DNA from: Rhynchopus sp. YZ270_cl-10
Lineage: Eukaryota; Euglenozoa; Diplonemea; Diplonemida; Diplonemidae
Reading direction: 5' to 3'
DNA: 64,000 bases
Assembly: GCA_964035575.1 (NCBI GenBank)
Contig: OZ037897.1
Coordinates: forward strand, 1,054,001 to 1,118,000
Part shown: positions 12,384 through 24,471 of the stretch, piece after piece
Numbering within the stretch: the first letter of the stretch is position 1
How the letters are laid out: each line of letters begins with the position of its first letter
Translations under genes and position numbers: made by a program
Notes under the pieces: generated by a model
Seen by the model: the letters and a program-made list of their open reading frames with translations, nothing else
Told to the model about the DNA's origin: nothing
The model's database searches: none

Positions 12384-12661
12384 ACGGTGATGATGTTACC
12401 ACACGACGGTGAAGTAACGGGTGTTACAAGTGGAGTTACAAGTGAGTTACATGTAACTTTTGTTACATGTAACTCACTTGTAACCCACTTGTAACTCACC
12501 AGTTACAACCTGATTTTGCCTGTAATTCATGTATCTCACTTGTAACTCACTTGTAACGGTTTTTCACTTGTACGTTACTAGTAACTTCACTTGTAATGTA
12601 CTATACTTCACCGTCGTGCAAGGTTTTTGGTGATATGTGATGTGATATATATCATCACCGT
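12384..12661. repeat. Foldback element in the Raptor upstream region
   Basis: Nested inverted repeats bound this segment: outer ACGGTGATGAT (12384-12394) with ATCATCACCGT (12651-12661), and inner CACGACGGTGAAGTA (12402-12416) with TACTTCACCGTCGTG (12604-12618). The interior is made of repeated GTTAC and TTACAAGTGAG-type words on both strands. It ends 96 bases before the Raptor ATG, so it probably lies within or beside the promoter. It may be a MITE; no clear target duplication was found. Confidence 0.65.
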
Positions 12662-12757
12662 ACACTCCACACAACACCACCACAACACCACAACAACCAC
12701 CACTTCAGAAGAGAGGGCATCTGGCCCCCCCCTCCTTGACCCTCCCCTCCCGACCAG

Positions 12758-15700
12758 ATGCCTGAGCTCAGCTCCATCGCCGACACTCGGGTGACCCGCG
12801 AGCTTGCCCAACACATCGTGGTGAACCTGCCTGACAGCTGGCGGGGCGACTCCTCCGAGAAGGAAGAGGAGGAGATCTTCCAGGACTGGCGGGCAGGGAA
12901 GGACCGTTCCAAGACCAGCCACGTTCTCCTACTGCTTTGTTTAAATGTGGGAGTGGACCCACCGGATATTTTGCGGGTAGAACCATGCGCGAAGCTGGAA
13001 TGCTGGACGGACCCGGTCGTCGCACAGTCCAAAATGCTGACAAAAGGATCGGTTGTCATTGGAGACCTCCTTGCCGCGCAATACAAACAACTACAAAAGT
13101 CTGCAACATTCAAGGCATGCCTCGAGCTCTCGGAAGACGACCTCAAATACAACCTGTTTTCTGTCAGAAAGAAGGCAAAGGAGGGGCGGGTCTTACTCCA
13201 CTACAATGGGCATGGGGTGCCGAAGGTCACACAGTTTGGGGAGCTTTGGTTTTTTGACACGGAACACCGTCAGTACGTTCCGGTCACTATCACGGATATT
13301 ATGCAATGTGTTGGGTCGCCTACGATCTATGTGCTGGACTGTAACAATGCGGGGGCAGTCTTGCAGTATTGGTATACGCATAACTTCCATCAAAGGAACC
13401 CGAGAGATGTGCTGATCTGTGCCTGCAGAAGGCAGGAGGACCTGCCCCTCAACCCAGGCCTCCCCGCGGATTTGCTGACCTCCTGCTTGACCACCCCTAT
13501 CAAAATGTCGTTGGAGTGGTACTATTCGTATTCTCTCCGGGAATGTCTTCTGCCTAATGTAACGAAAGAAATGTTAAATAACATTCCTGGGTCAGCTGCG
13601 GATAGAAAAACGCCGTTGGGTGAGTTGCATTGGATTTTTACGGCGATAACGGATGCGATTGCGTGGTGTACTCTGGACCGTGAGTTGTTCAATAGGTTGT
13701 TCCGTCCACGGAACGATATGCTCCAGGTGTCACTGTTCAGAAACTTTCTTCTGGCGGAGAGGATCATGAGGGATGCGGGGTGTGTGCCGGTCACGCATCC
13801 ACCATTGCCACCGTCTCATACACATCCGATGTGGGAGATTTGGGAGTTGTCGTTGGAGTCCGTGTTGTCGCAGCTTCCGAAATTGCTGAATGCGGATATG
13901 ACGGTGAATCCGGAGTATACGTATAAGCCGTCGTCGTTCTTTGCGGATCAGTTGACGGCGTTTGAGGTCTGTGTGGATTTTGGGAGTAAAGGGCATGCAA
14001 CGCCGGATCAGTTGCCGTGTATTATTCAGGGGCTGTCGTCGCATCAGCACCGCTTGCGGAGTTTAAAGTTGTTGGCAAAGTATTTGGATTTGGGTGCCTG
14101 GGCGGTGGTGGATTCGTTGTCGTGTGGTGTCATGCCGTATGTCGTGCGGCTCCTGCACCAGCCAGATTTGATAAACTACATGGTGTTGATTTGGACAAAA
14201 CTGCTTCTCGTAGACTGCACAGACGCAACGGTGACAGATCTCATTAAGGTACAGATGCCGCCTGCGAAGAAGTTCTTAAAGGTCATCAACGTACGTCTCG
14301 ATGAATGCGGCGACGCAGACGACAGCGTCGAAGGTGGCGGCAGTGCAGCAAGCTTCCCCCTGCTAGAAGGGGTCAGCGTGGATATGTGCCAGAGCATGGC
14401 CTTCGTCGTGATGTCCATGCTGATGGTCGCCTGCGGGAAGGAGGGGCAAGTGCCGTGTTGGAATTGGGGTATTCTTTCCGGGTGTCTGTCGTGCCTGCTG
14501 CCAATCTCTGAGGTAAATAAATTGCTGGCACCTTCGTCGCGGTCGCCAAGCTATGGTCCTGATGGGGGTCCTGTGGACGCACAATCCTCAGGTATAACCA
14601 GCCCTGCTGTCGCAGCGAGCAGCAGCCCCATCTCCCCTCCTGCCAGCAGTGGTGGCGGGCTTGGTGGTGCGAGCAGTGCAACGGGAACCAACGGGACCAC
14701 AACGGCGCCAGAAACGCGTGCAGAGCAGACGGAGGAGGCCAGCCCGCTGTGCAAATCGTGGGCCCTAATGTGCCTTGCGCAGCTCGTTGCAAACATCCCT
14801 AGAGCTATTGAATACTGTGTCGTAACCAGAGAACTGCACAGCACGGTTCTCATGAGCATGCTCTCAGAATCGAGTCAAAACGTTCGTGCCTGCGCTTGTT
14901 TCTGTCTTAGCAAGTTTGTTGGGCTAGGGTCGGATAGTTTGCTGCCGGGCACTGCGACGAACTCTCAGGTGCCAGGGGGTGGTGAGTCGACAGAGAAGGC
15001 GTTTTTGTTGTGCGATGTTGAAATTCTGCGGATTCTTGCGACCGTCGCGCAGGACCCATCGCCTCATGTGCGTGAAGAGGTGTTCTATGCGTTGCTCGCG
15101 TACTTCATGCGGTACAACGTTGCGCCCGACGCTGAGGCGTTACAAAGTCAGAACACCCAAGGCGGCTTCTTGCAGCGCCCCGACACGATGTCGACACTCA
15201 ACACGAACACCCCGACCACAAACTACAGCTCCATCCAGCAGGGCCAGAACGCACACTCCTCGCTCTTCCCGATGCTGCACAGCACCTCCATGGGCACGGC
15301 ACCGCAGGTCAACACACAGCACACCTCCGAGCAAACCGAGTCCTCCCTCCCAGACCTCCGCACCGCCCTCCTCATGGACGCATGCAAGGTGCTGGAACCA
15401 CTCAAGAACGACCCCTTCCCGAAGCTGGCAGAGACCGTCAAGACCGGCCTGCAAAAGGCGTGCGCAGCACTCCGTGTCACCACACCAACGGGGACACCCG
15501 CGCCACCTAAGAACCTTCCAAAGTCCAAACTCTTCGACGTAATGTGCCAACGATGGAAGAAACCTGTTTTCCACGCAGACGCTGAGGTGGCAGGGCTAGA
15601 ACGGAAAAGACATCGTGATTTGGGGAACCGTGATGTGCTTCAAGGGTATCTCATGAAGGTGGGGGAGCGGCAGTTCGTGGCGTCGCCGAGCGGGCCTCCG

Positions 15701-18700
15701 GAGAAGGTGACGAAGGAGGGTGTGACCCTGACTGCGTTGGCCACAGGGGATGCGGTGGTCAGCTCAGAGTTCCGCTGCTTCACAAACCAGGTCGTTCTGG
15801 CAGATGCGTCGAACGTACTGAGCGTGCACGAAGTGACCTCCCAGCGCCTCCTCAACCAGGAGCAGCACCCACACAAAGTCTCCGGCACCTTCCTCGTGAA
15901 CGATGCGACGGATAGCCCGTCCTTGCTTGTAACAGACAAGCGTGGGGTGGTGTCCATGTACTCACAGCTCATCCCGCCGAAGGGACAGAAGGTATGCACT
16001 AAGAGATGCGTTGCTTACGATGTGGCAGATGAGCAAATCGCAATCCATTGTCGTGGTTTACCTTACTACGTCGCGCTGTTTGATATCAAGCGTTTTACTG
16101 TTAAATACACCAAAATCTAATCCGCACATAAACAAAACAAAAAAAATACCACTAAACAGGGCAACACGGGGATGCGTCTTGACAGCTCCTTCACCGCATG
16201 TGCAGACCCTACTCGGGTGTGCGCTGATTGGGACAATGCAGAGGGCTCGCTCATCTACTCGGGTGACTCAAGGTATGGTGTACTACATTTTTCTCTGAGG
16301 CGTTTGCACTTCAGCTTCTCTTTTTCTCTGTTATTTTTGATAATTTTGTTGGTTTAGTGTAGCTTTTTTGGACAGTCTTCACTGTGCTTTTTGTGTCCGC
16401 CCAACTCCTCTGCCCCTTCCCCTATACAGCAAAGTACTGATGTACAACATGAGCGAAGAACGTCTCGTGCAGACCCTTGCAATGCCAAAGAACACAGAGC
16501 TCAGCCAGCTCAGCTGCGATGCAACAGGGTCGCGAATGGTATGGCATACAACACTCTCCACTGTTGCCTTCTTTCAGTTGATTTGGGAGATGTGCACCAC
16601 ACCACCCTGCCCCCTCCCTCTGCACAGATTGCAAGCGGCTTCGACGACGGTACCGTTCGTCTGTGGGACGCACGCCAAGGTGGTGGTCACCGTCTCTACG
16701 CTGTGCTCTCGCCGTCTGCCGCGTCTGACCCTGTCGTGAACGTGTCGCTCCGTCTTGGGACGTACCAGCTCTTCTCAGCTCATAAGAGCGGTGCAGTGCG
16801 GGTGTGGGACCTCAGGGGGCGACTCAACGACTCACGCAGGCTGGATGCGTACAAGCATAAGACCTGTTCTGTATGTGGCTTTATCACACTTTATCACACT
16901 TTATCACACTTTGGCGTGTTTTTTTTAGGTTTGGTGGCTGGGTGGGAGGGAGGGAAGTAGGTAGGGAGGGGTTCGTTTGTTATGTCATACCAGGGAAGGG
17001 AACCAGCCCACAAACCCGCAAAAACGGAAACGGCACAATAACATCAGTATCAGAACTGAAACGCCTCTTCCTCTTCTAGACCTCCAAGAACTTCTTGCAT
17101 CCTTTTGCGAAAATCGCAGGGAAAAGCTTGTGTACTATGTTTTCGTACGAGATAAACTGGGGCGCGGCGGTGAAGTGTTCTCAAAGTTTGTTTTGTACTT
17201 CTTTTGCACGCCGTGCGAGCCGACCTTGTTGCTTCCTGTGCCTCAAGGAACGTTGGTCTCCTAGTCGCGGGAAAATTCATTTCGTTTCTGAAAGACGGTC
17301 CACCGATTCATCCGGCTTTCGATGCGACGGCGCTTGCTTCGAGTTTGTACCCGATTGGCGTGTACTGCGGTGTATACTTCGTCCTCAATGAAAGCCTCGA
17401 CGAAGTCGCGGGCCTTCTCCGAGCACACCTTTTTTTAGCTCTAGCTCTCTCATGAGCTACTCCAGCGTGCGATCCCTTGATTCTTGTTGTGCACGTGGGG
17501 AGTGGAAGTGGATAGTTCTCGCAGCCTGTTTTGGAGATGCTTCGCTTGCGCTTCTCAGGCTCACGTTCACTCCCAGCCCGCTCCGGAGCCCCTGTCCCAA
17601 AGGTCGTTGTCCTGTCGCGATGTTCAGCGTTGCCACCTCTGCACTGATTCCCACAGAATCAAAGAGTGCGAGTATGCGCGTCTTCAGACCGGTGACCAGT
17701 TCCGCCGACTCTTAGCCTGTCCGCTGGCGTTGGTGTCGAACCTAAAAGAAAATTTGGTGATTCCAAAATCCTAAAAAGACCTATGTATACCTGGTGGGGT
17801 CACCCATAGCAGTCGCGTGCGCATCTTTGCGCTTGCTGTGCATATCTGGGATGTTATGTTTTTCCTTCAGCTGCTTGGCAATCCCCTTGTTTTCGCTACT
17901 AAATCAGGTTTTAATTTTAGTCAGTCATGTTTTTATTGTTCAATAAAATATATCTTCCTTTACTCGTCAAAAAAAAAGTTGTCCTTCGTCTTTGGTAGTG
18001 TTTCAGGGACCGGCTGGGCACTCATTTACCCCTCCCTTTAGCAAAAGCCCAAACCACGGTCAAAATCTAGACCTCACAATCACACTTTATCACACTTTCC
18101 CTTTTCAGCCAATCATAAAATCAACAATCAATCACAGTTTGCGGCACTGCACCACACCTACCCGATTATGTTGTGTGGAAATGGCGGTGCATCTGGACCA
18201 GGGAGTGCGTGCTTTGTGTCGACGAAGAACACCTTATTGGGGGAGATCCCGTTGCCTAAGGTATGGGTAAAACACTAGGAAAGAAAAAAATGTCTTTCTG
18301 TCTCCTTTCCTGACAAAAATACCACCACCCTCCCAATACAGATGGCAAACCACGTTGTGAGCTTACACAAATACCAATCCGTTGCGCTTCTTGATAAGTA
18401 CGTGATTCAGTTCTAGAAGCGAAAAAAACAAACAAACGCGGGGGGGGTCTCCCTCCCCCTCTTCCCACATGATAAACGATACTGCCTTTTTATTTGTCAT
18501 ATCCTGTCATATTCTGATTTTTGCGCTTGTTTCAACCCACTTTTTGGTACGAGATGGTACATTCATCTTTAATAAGGGTTTCTTCTTTATTCTCTCTTTT
18601 TTTCGCACACCATTGTGTACCTGACCTGCTGCCCTCCCCTCCCCCTCTCGCCCTTCCCAGGTTCACATACACACTCCGTGACACCTACCTACCTGAGGTG

Positions 18701-18904
18701 TACACGAGTCTGCATGCCCTGGTAGGGTGCCCGGCCACATATGATCCCCAGAGCCACGCCCCCCTCGTTCTGTCTATGGTTCCTTCCCTTTCCCTGCCAA
18801 CGACAACATCGCATCACATAGCACATCATAAGAAAGTACACATTTGGTTTTTTTTTGTTTGCGGTCCTGTCAGGAAACGGCTATGCTACACGGTGACCAT
18901 GTGA
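12758..18904 (+). CDS. RPTOR: Raptor homologue, TORC1 scaffold
   Basis: Raptor binds TOR kinase and presents substrates in TORC1. The N-terminus has the Raptor-specific caspase-like domain (residues about 45-210) with LCLNVGVDPPDI, LECWTDP, RVLLHYNGHGVP and YVLDCNNAG. HEAT-like repeats follow, with a Ser/Gly/Thr-rich linker at about residues 590-660, then C-terminal WD40 repeats (IASGFDDGTVRLWDAR). Exons: 12758-15991, 16160-16272, 16430-16538, 16628-16870, 18138-18260, 18342-18397, 18661-18904, about 1373 residues, near the usual length. All phases agree. The last splice uses a GTACGT donor and a pyrimidine-rich acceptor and adds TYDPQSHAPLVLS, which resembles the final Raptor WD40 strand. 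Without it the protein would stop at 18416. The intron 16871-18137 holds a retroelement remnant. Confidence 0.93.
17080..17780 (+). mobile_element. Fossil retroelement remnant (gag/ORF1-like) in a Raptor intron
   Basis: Inside the 1267-base intron 16871-18137 is a GC-richer stretch with several plus-strand frames unlike the rest of the intron. One has a hydrophobic stretch like the middle of retroelement gag/ORF1 proteins. The next holds a zinc-knuckle pattern, C-x2-C-x3-H-x4-C (CHLCTDSHRIKEC, about 17625-17665). The element is broken in several places and no reverse transcriptase is present. A LINE ORF1 is the likeliest source, but an LTR-type gag cannot be excluded. It must be spliced out for Raptor to be made. 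Confidence 0.4.
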
Positions 18905-19270
18905 CCCAAGTACCATTGCTATGTTCCTTGTGTAACAATGCTAAAAAAACGGTAACATGCTAGCATTTTTTATCAAATGTAAACCTCGAAATGGATGGTA
19001 GGACTGCACATTGGGGTATACGTCGTACTGTTCACGAGAGGGGTTTGTATTTCAAACTTTCCTTTTTTCCCTTTTTTTCTTGCATAAAATGCATAAAAAA
19101 CATGCAAAAAAACCATGATATTTAGCATGTTACCCGGGTCCGTGGTCACCGTGTATTATGTGCAAAAAGGGAGGGTGCTTTTAAAAAAAATGTCTGGTTC
19201 CATGGGGTTCTGGTTCCACAGAAGGATACTTTTAGCCAACAACCCACACACACACACTGACAGCGTATTC
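18905..19270. repeat. Intergenic with family B interspersed repeat
   Basis: About 18973-19065 carries family B: a TGTAAACC...GGATGG...GGACTGCA 5' part and a GTTCACGAGAGGGG...TTGTATTTCAA 3' part. Fuller relatives are at 19455-19585 and 46285-46390. 3'-only pieces lie at about 35632-35672, 46651-46690, 59290-59335 and in the intron near 23334-23385. Confidence 0.6.
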
Positions 19271-19388
19271 GTTACGTTACGTTACGTTACGTTACGTTAC
19301 GTTACGTTACGTTACGTTACGTTACGTTACGTTACGTTACGTTACGTTACGTTACGTTACGTTACGTTACGTTACGTTACGTTACGTT
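19271..19388. repeat. Pentanucleotide tandem array (GTTAC)n
   Basis: About 23.6 uninterrupted perfect copies of GTTAC. The lack of any variant argues for recent slippage expansion. It is not a known telomere unit and lies inside the window, not at an end. Confidence 0.97.
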
Positions 19389-19799
19389 CTCTTCAACTGT
19401 GGTGGGCTAACACACAACGAGGCTTAGGCTTCGACAATGATTTCCCTTTTTATTAGATGTAAAACCACGGAAAATGGATGTAGGACTGCATGGTTGGGGG
19501 TGCACCCCCGGTACACCCGGTCATTGTACCAAAAGGTACACTGTTCACGAGCGGGCTTTTGTATTTCAAGTCAATTTTATTTTGGTTCTATTCTCAGTTT
19601 ACGTTTCGTTCCTTTTTTTTCTTTTTGTTTTTCTTTTAGGGGACATGACACTTGTGACATATCTTAGGAAATCTTTTAGTATACGCGAAGACGATTCTCG
19701 TGCAGCCTCGTTTTAAGGTATTGTGTGCAAAGAGAAGAAGAACAAACAACACTGCATAGCAGCTACACTGATCCAACAAATTAGCAAAAAAAAAATAAA
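19389..19799. repeat. Intergenic with the longest family B repeat copy
   Basis: About 19455-19585 is a full family B copy, with GGATGTAGGACTGCATGG, then TTCACGAGCGGGCTTTTG and a TATTTCAAGTCAA end. No gene seen. Confidence 0.55.
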
Positions 19800-19807
19800 G
19801 TGGAGAT

Positions 19808-21339
19808 CAGGGTAGATCCTTAGCGAAAGTGAAAATAAGGATTCGAGATTTTTTATTTTTTTTTCCTTTTTTTTTTTCCTTTTTTCTCTGGCCCATTTTT
19901 TTGGTTACCTACTAATTTCCAGCCACAGAGTGGCACCACCACGGTCCGCAATCGATCCGGAAAGTCAAAATAAGGGGAAAATCAAAAGGAAAAAAAGTAA
20001 AAGTTCGCTACCGTTTTTTTGGCTGGCCTTCGGCCGCCAATGCCCCTTTAATATTTGTCTTCACTTCATAAGACAAGGACCAATGAGTCAGTGTCACCTT
20101 GCATAAGACAATTTTGAAGCATATTTTTGAAGAACACAATTACTATGTCCACAAACCCGCAAAGCGGACCATTGTAAAAGGGTTGGTGCTGAGGGTGGAG
20201 GTTTCGAAGAAGTGCGTGTGTGTTAAAGGTCAGGTGTGGGTCACCTGTACGATAGATCCAGTAATAAAGACTTCAACCGGACCAAGGCAGAAACACAACA
20301 CTGTTAGGCCAAAATCCAAAAACCCATAGGGCCCCAGTATTGTTGTCGAAAATCCCCACTTAATTTTTGGTGGGATTTTGAACTTTGCCCAAAAACTGCG
20401 AAAAAAAATTTCCGCTCGCTGCGCTCGCGGAGGTTCACCCAATGCGGTCTCGCCTACCCAAACTGCTGGTGCCTATTTAATTTTGAAAATTTTCTTGCTA
20501 ATGCCGGGCACTACCACTTTTCAGAATGTTTCTAGAAAGTATTACCCTTGTCAGAGGGCGCAGTGTCCGACAAGGGTCACAGCCAGAATGTGATTTAATT
20601 GTTCAAATGCCGAAGGAAAAAGAAGCATGCGAAATAATAAAAGTAGCGTACCGTGCGCCTGCGGCGCAGCTTGCAGCCCTGTTTGGCAGTAAAAATGTGC
20701 AATTTTGAGCGCAATTTTTTGAAATGTTGCGTACCGTGGCTTCGCCAGAAACTTTCGTTTCAGCAAAATCTGGAAGTAAAATTTACGGTAACTGTTGAAA
20801 ATTACCAACGACAGTGCCGTTTTATGGCAACATTTTCAGAAATGTTGTGTACCGTGGCTTCGCCATGGGTGCCACGACCGCTGTTTCTTTTTGTAAATAT
20901 ACTGTCACTGCGCGTGCCTGGTGCAAATATCAATGCAGTGCCGAACTCCGCAGTAGGATAACCGAGCAATTCTCACATTCCGCCGGAGGCCCTAACGAGC
21001 TGGGTTGGGCTCGACCGAGTTTCAGAGAAAACCCCCAAAACCTATATTATCCCCTGGGGTTTAGTTCTACGACAGCTGAGATGTGTAAAAAAACACCACT
21101 ATTCTGCCTCAGTACAGTACCAACCTGCTTGTTAGATTTTTTTTTTTAGACCGTCACTCAATTTTTCCGCTCGCTGCGCGAGCGGACAAACCATCAACCC
21201 CCACGATTTCCCAAAAACCTGAAAGTTAGCGTCAGGCCTGCGCGGAAAAATTTCAAAAACGGGAGAGAAAAAAAAAGGAAAAAAACGAAAATAAATCTGG
21301 GATTTTTAGCGTTTTTAGCGAAAATAAGGATCTACCCTG
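19808..21339. mobile_element. hAT-like DNA transposon, family 2 long copy
   Basis: Ends are inverted repeats CAGGGTAGATCCTTA and TAAGGATCTACCCTG. The flanks are the 8-bp duplication GTGGAGAT (19800-19807 and 21340-21347). That duplication is the first eight bases of a family A repeat, so the element landed in such a repeat. It is 1532 bp. The interior has no recognisable hAT transposase. One frame at about 20099-20329 (LKHIFEEHNYYVHKPAKRT) looks coding-like and may be captured sequence or a transposase remnant. About 20580-20910 shares a module with the element at 41395-42165: GCGTACCGTGCGCCTGCGGC and twice CGTACCGTGGCTTCGCCA. Confidence 0.85.
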
Positions 21340-22871
21340 GTGGAGATTGCACAACGGTGACAACACAACCGAGGCAAACTACACTACTCCAACAATTTTA
21401 TCAAACACTAGTGGAGTTCATCTTCGGGTGTCTACACTAAAACAACCAAGTTTTCAAAAAAAACAAAAAATGTTATGTCTGAATATGTACACTAAACAGA
21501 TTATCAAAACCCCAAAACCTATCTTCGAAAAAGATGCTGACAACATCATTCCAGTCCTGTTCAAGGCAAAGCTACAATATCTGAGAAAGAAAAAATGACC
21601 CTCTTTTGGTACGTGAAAAGCGAAAATTGGTGTGGCCGGAACCAGACGGGAAAATTATGGGGAATTCGGGTATGTGTGTGTGGGAATTTTTCTGTTTCCT
21701 CTGCTTCCCCTCTGGTAGTGGAAAATGACAGGAAATTTGACGGGAAATTCGGGTTCCGATCACACCAATTTACACCATTCTCTCTTCTGTGTTTGCAACG
21801 TGAAAAGCAAATAGCAAAAAAAATGTATTACTTTTTTCCCACCACTCTAAGATATAAACATTGTGTTGTCCCACACAACACCAGTTTTTTTCCCCCCCTC
21901 CTTCGGGTGTACCAGTCACACACCGAGTTGCATTTGTATGTGATGCAGGTTCATTTTTTTCTTCTCCAAAAGTGGTGTGGCTGAAATTTGGGGTTTTGAA
22001 AAATTATTTTTTGGTCTTCTCTCTCTTCTTTCCCCACACACACACAACACCAGCCAGCTCTATCAACCCACCCTTCCTCCTGAAGGGCTACCTAACAAAC
22101 ACACACATTACTTTAAAAAAAAGCAAAAAAAATCACGAAAAAAACAAATTATCTTCGCTTGCCCCTCTCTTGTGTTGCTGACGTGCGGAATAAAAAAATG
22201 GGGGGGAGAATAACAGTAAAAGTGTATATTGACCCCCCCAAAAAAATGGGTTAATTTCAGTTCAAAAAAAATGCAGAATTTTTCAAACGATGGTGATATT
22301 GGTGATATAGCACATAACAGCGACACAGTGTCCCCCCCCTCCCTTCCCCCCCCCGCATCTGATATGCGTTTCTTTCTCCCACACCTACCCCCCCCCACCA
22401 CCCTGCCTCTATTCTGCATGAATGTCTGAGCAGTTTTTCCCCCCCACAAAACGACGAATAATAAAAGAGAGAGCAAAAAAAAAAAAAAAAATAAAAAAAC
22501 GGCCGAAAAATCTACCCCACACACCCAGACCTAACGAAACAAAACGATAACATATCTTGGATCCCCCCCCTTTTTTAACTTCACCTTCTGTTCTTCTGTC
22601 GATCTCATGAAATGAAGGAAATAGACACAAAGTAGTTTGAATATGCGGTTCTGGGGAACGAACCTGCAGAGAGAGACGGCCTCACCATACAGGTAGAGGT
22701 GTTGTACGTTTTCACCACACAACCTCTCTCGGGGTTTGCGGGTTTACCCTATACCTCCCACCATCACCATCACCACCACCATCACCAGGACGAACCCATA
22801 CTTTTCTCTATTAATGTAACGAAGCAGGAGACTCAGGTTCGTCTTCACAAACTGTTTTATTCTTTCATTGA
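21340..22871. other. Intergenic, repeats and low-complexity DNA
   Basis: Family A repeat at about 21340-21405 and an A' repeat at about 21411-21470, both ending A-rich. Beyond that are poly-A, poly-C and CA-rich stretches. About 22790-22905 has a coding-like stretch (LHKLFYSFIEWKKAMARM) following a CACCAG splice-acceptor-like site. This could be an upstream exon of the next gene; the join could not be fixed. Confidence 0.5.
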
Positions 22872-24471
22872 ATGGAAGAAGGCGATGGCTCGCATGAGGT
22901 TCGTGGGGTGCCACCTTTGGCGACGTTGATGAACCGCCTGGCTTGCGAAAAGCGTTTGGTTGAGCCCGGGCACGACACGGTGAGGGATCTGCAGCAGCGG
23001 AACACGGCACTGCAGGCGGAGCTGGCGGAGGCGCGCGCCGAAGGGGTGCGCAAGGAGGCGTTGCTGGAGAGCGTGGCGCACACAGCAGAGCAGGAGATAG
23101 CGCGCCTGGTCGGGCAGCTGCGGAGGTGTGAGGCTGCCATTGGCTCGCTTACGGCCTCTGCAGAGCAAAGACGCAAGGAGGAGGACAGAGAGAAGGAGCG
23201 GCCCACCTCTGTGGAGATACTGCAGAAGGAGAACAAGCGCCTCAAGGAGAGCAGCATGGTGCTCATAGAGGAAGCAACGATGGCGGCAGAGGAGAGGAAG
23301 GAGTTGCAGGTATGCGTGTGTTTTTTTTTAAGATCAGATGTACACCACGAGTTGTAGGGCATGGCTTTGTATTTCAAGGCAACTTTTTTTTTTTTCTCGT
23401 GTGCTATGGAAAACGACACCCAAACAGAACACCATCTCCTGCGGGGAAGCATCCCGCACAGAGGAGGCAACACGCTTAGTGCTCCGCCTCGAGGCAGCGC
23501 AGTTCCTTCTTGAGGCGCGTACCGAGGAGGTCGATAAGCTTGCTGCCGAGCTCGAGCCCTTGGGGGAGCAGCTAGGACGACGTACACAGGAGGTAGGCGA
23601 GCTGGGACGCCAGCTGCAGGAGGCGGGGGTCGTGGAGAAGGAGCTGCGCACGAAGGTCAGCACACTGGAGGACACCATCACACATATGGCCGAGGCACGG
23701 CCGGAGGTGGTGTCTTCTTCACACACTGAGAACGACACAACGACGCTGCTCCGTCGACGCATCGCCGAGCGCGATGCACACATTGTGTCGCTCAGGGAAG
23801 ACCTCAGCAGCTCCACTGCACAGTGCAGACAGCTTTCCCTCATGCACGTCGAAGCGCTCCAACGGTGTCGTGACAGCGAAGCCGTTTCCGACACACTGCG
23901 ACGTCGTTGCAATACGCTGTCAGACAGTCATGCGAGCTTGAAAGAGATGTGCGCTGCCTTGCAGGAACGAGGGGTGTCAACACCGGAGGCAACAGACAAC
24001 GTGCTGCAGAGGGTGCAGAGCATGCAGGGGTTGGGCTCGGAAGACGCAGCGTCGTCGTTGTCGTCACTGAGCGGGTCCGAGAGGAATGGGGTGGGAACGT
24101 TGCACAGCCAGCTTGCATCCCTGCAAGCTGATGCTGTCGTGGTGAAGCTTGGGTTGGATGTAGGCGACACATTGATGAACGTCGGTCTCGGGGACGCGAT
24201 GGTGCACCGTAGCGTGCCGTGCCTGCAGGTCACAAAGGGTGCATATGCCCACCGAAGTGGGCTGCGCACAGGGGACACCCTCCTGAGTGTTGCCGGCACC
24301 GCGGTGAACACTGCCGCGCAGACGCGTGCAGTGCTCCTGGAGGCGCTGCAGGGGGGCGTGCCAAGTGTGTCGGTGGTGTGCATGCGGAAGAAGGTAGAGG
24401 GTGGAGGGGTGCTGAGAGGGCAGCGGGAGGTGGCAGTGGAGTTGCAGCTGACGGAGCGGCACGAGGGGTAG
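22872..24471 (+). CDS. Coiled-coil protein with C-terminal PDZ-like domain
   Basis: Two exons, 22872-23309 and 23428-24471, join in phase (about 493 residues). The intron has a GTATGC donor and a CAAACAG acceptor. Long heptad-rich helices fill most of the protein (for example LQQRNTALQAELAEARAEG and LRLEAAQFLLEARTEEVDK). The last ~90 residues resemble a PDZ fold: GAYAHRSGLRTGDTLLSVAG followed by a helix (TRAVLLEALQGG). PDZ domains bind C-terminal peptides, so a scaffold or cytoskeletal role is plausible. The start ATG is the first in frame, but a possible exon at about 22790-22905 means the true N-terminus may lie upstream. The intron contains a family B repeat piece. No named orthologue recognised. 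Confidence 0.75.

Noticed and set aside
19271-19388. Telomeric repeat
   Set aside because: GTTAC is not a telomere unit and the array is interstitial with normal genes and transposons on both sides.
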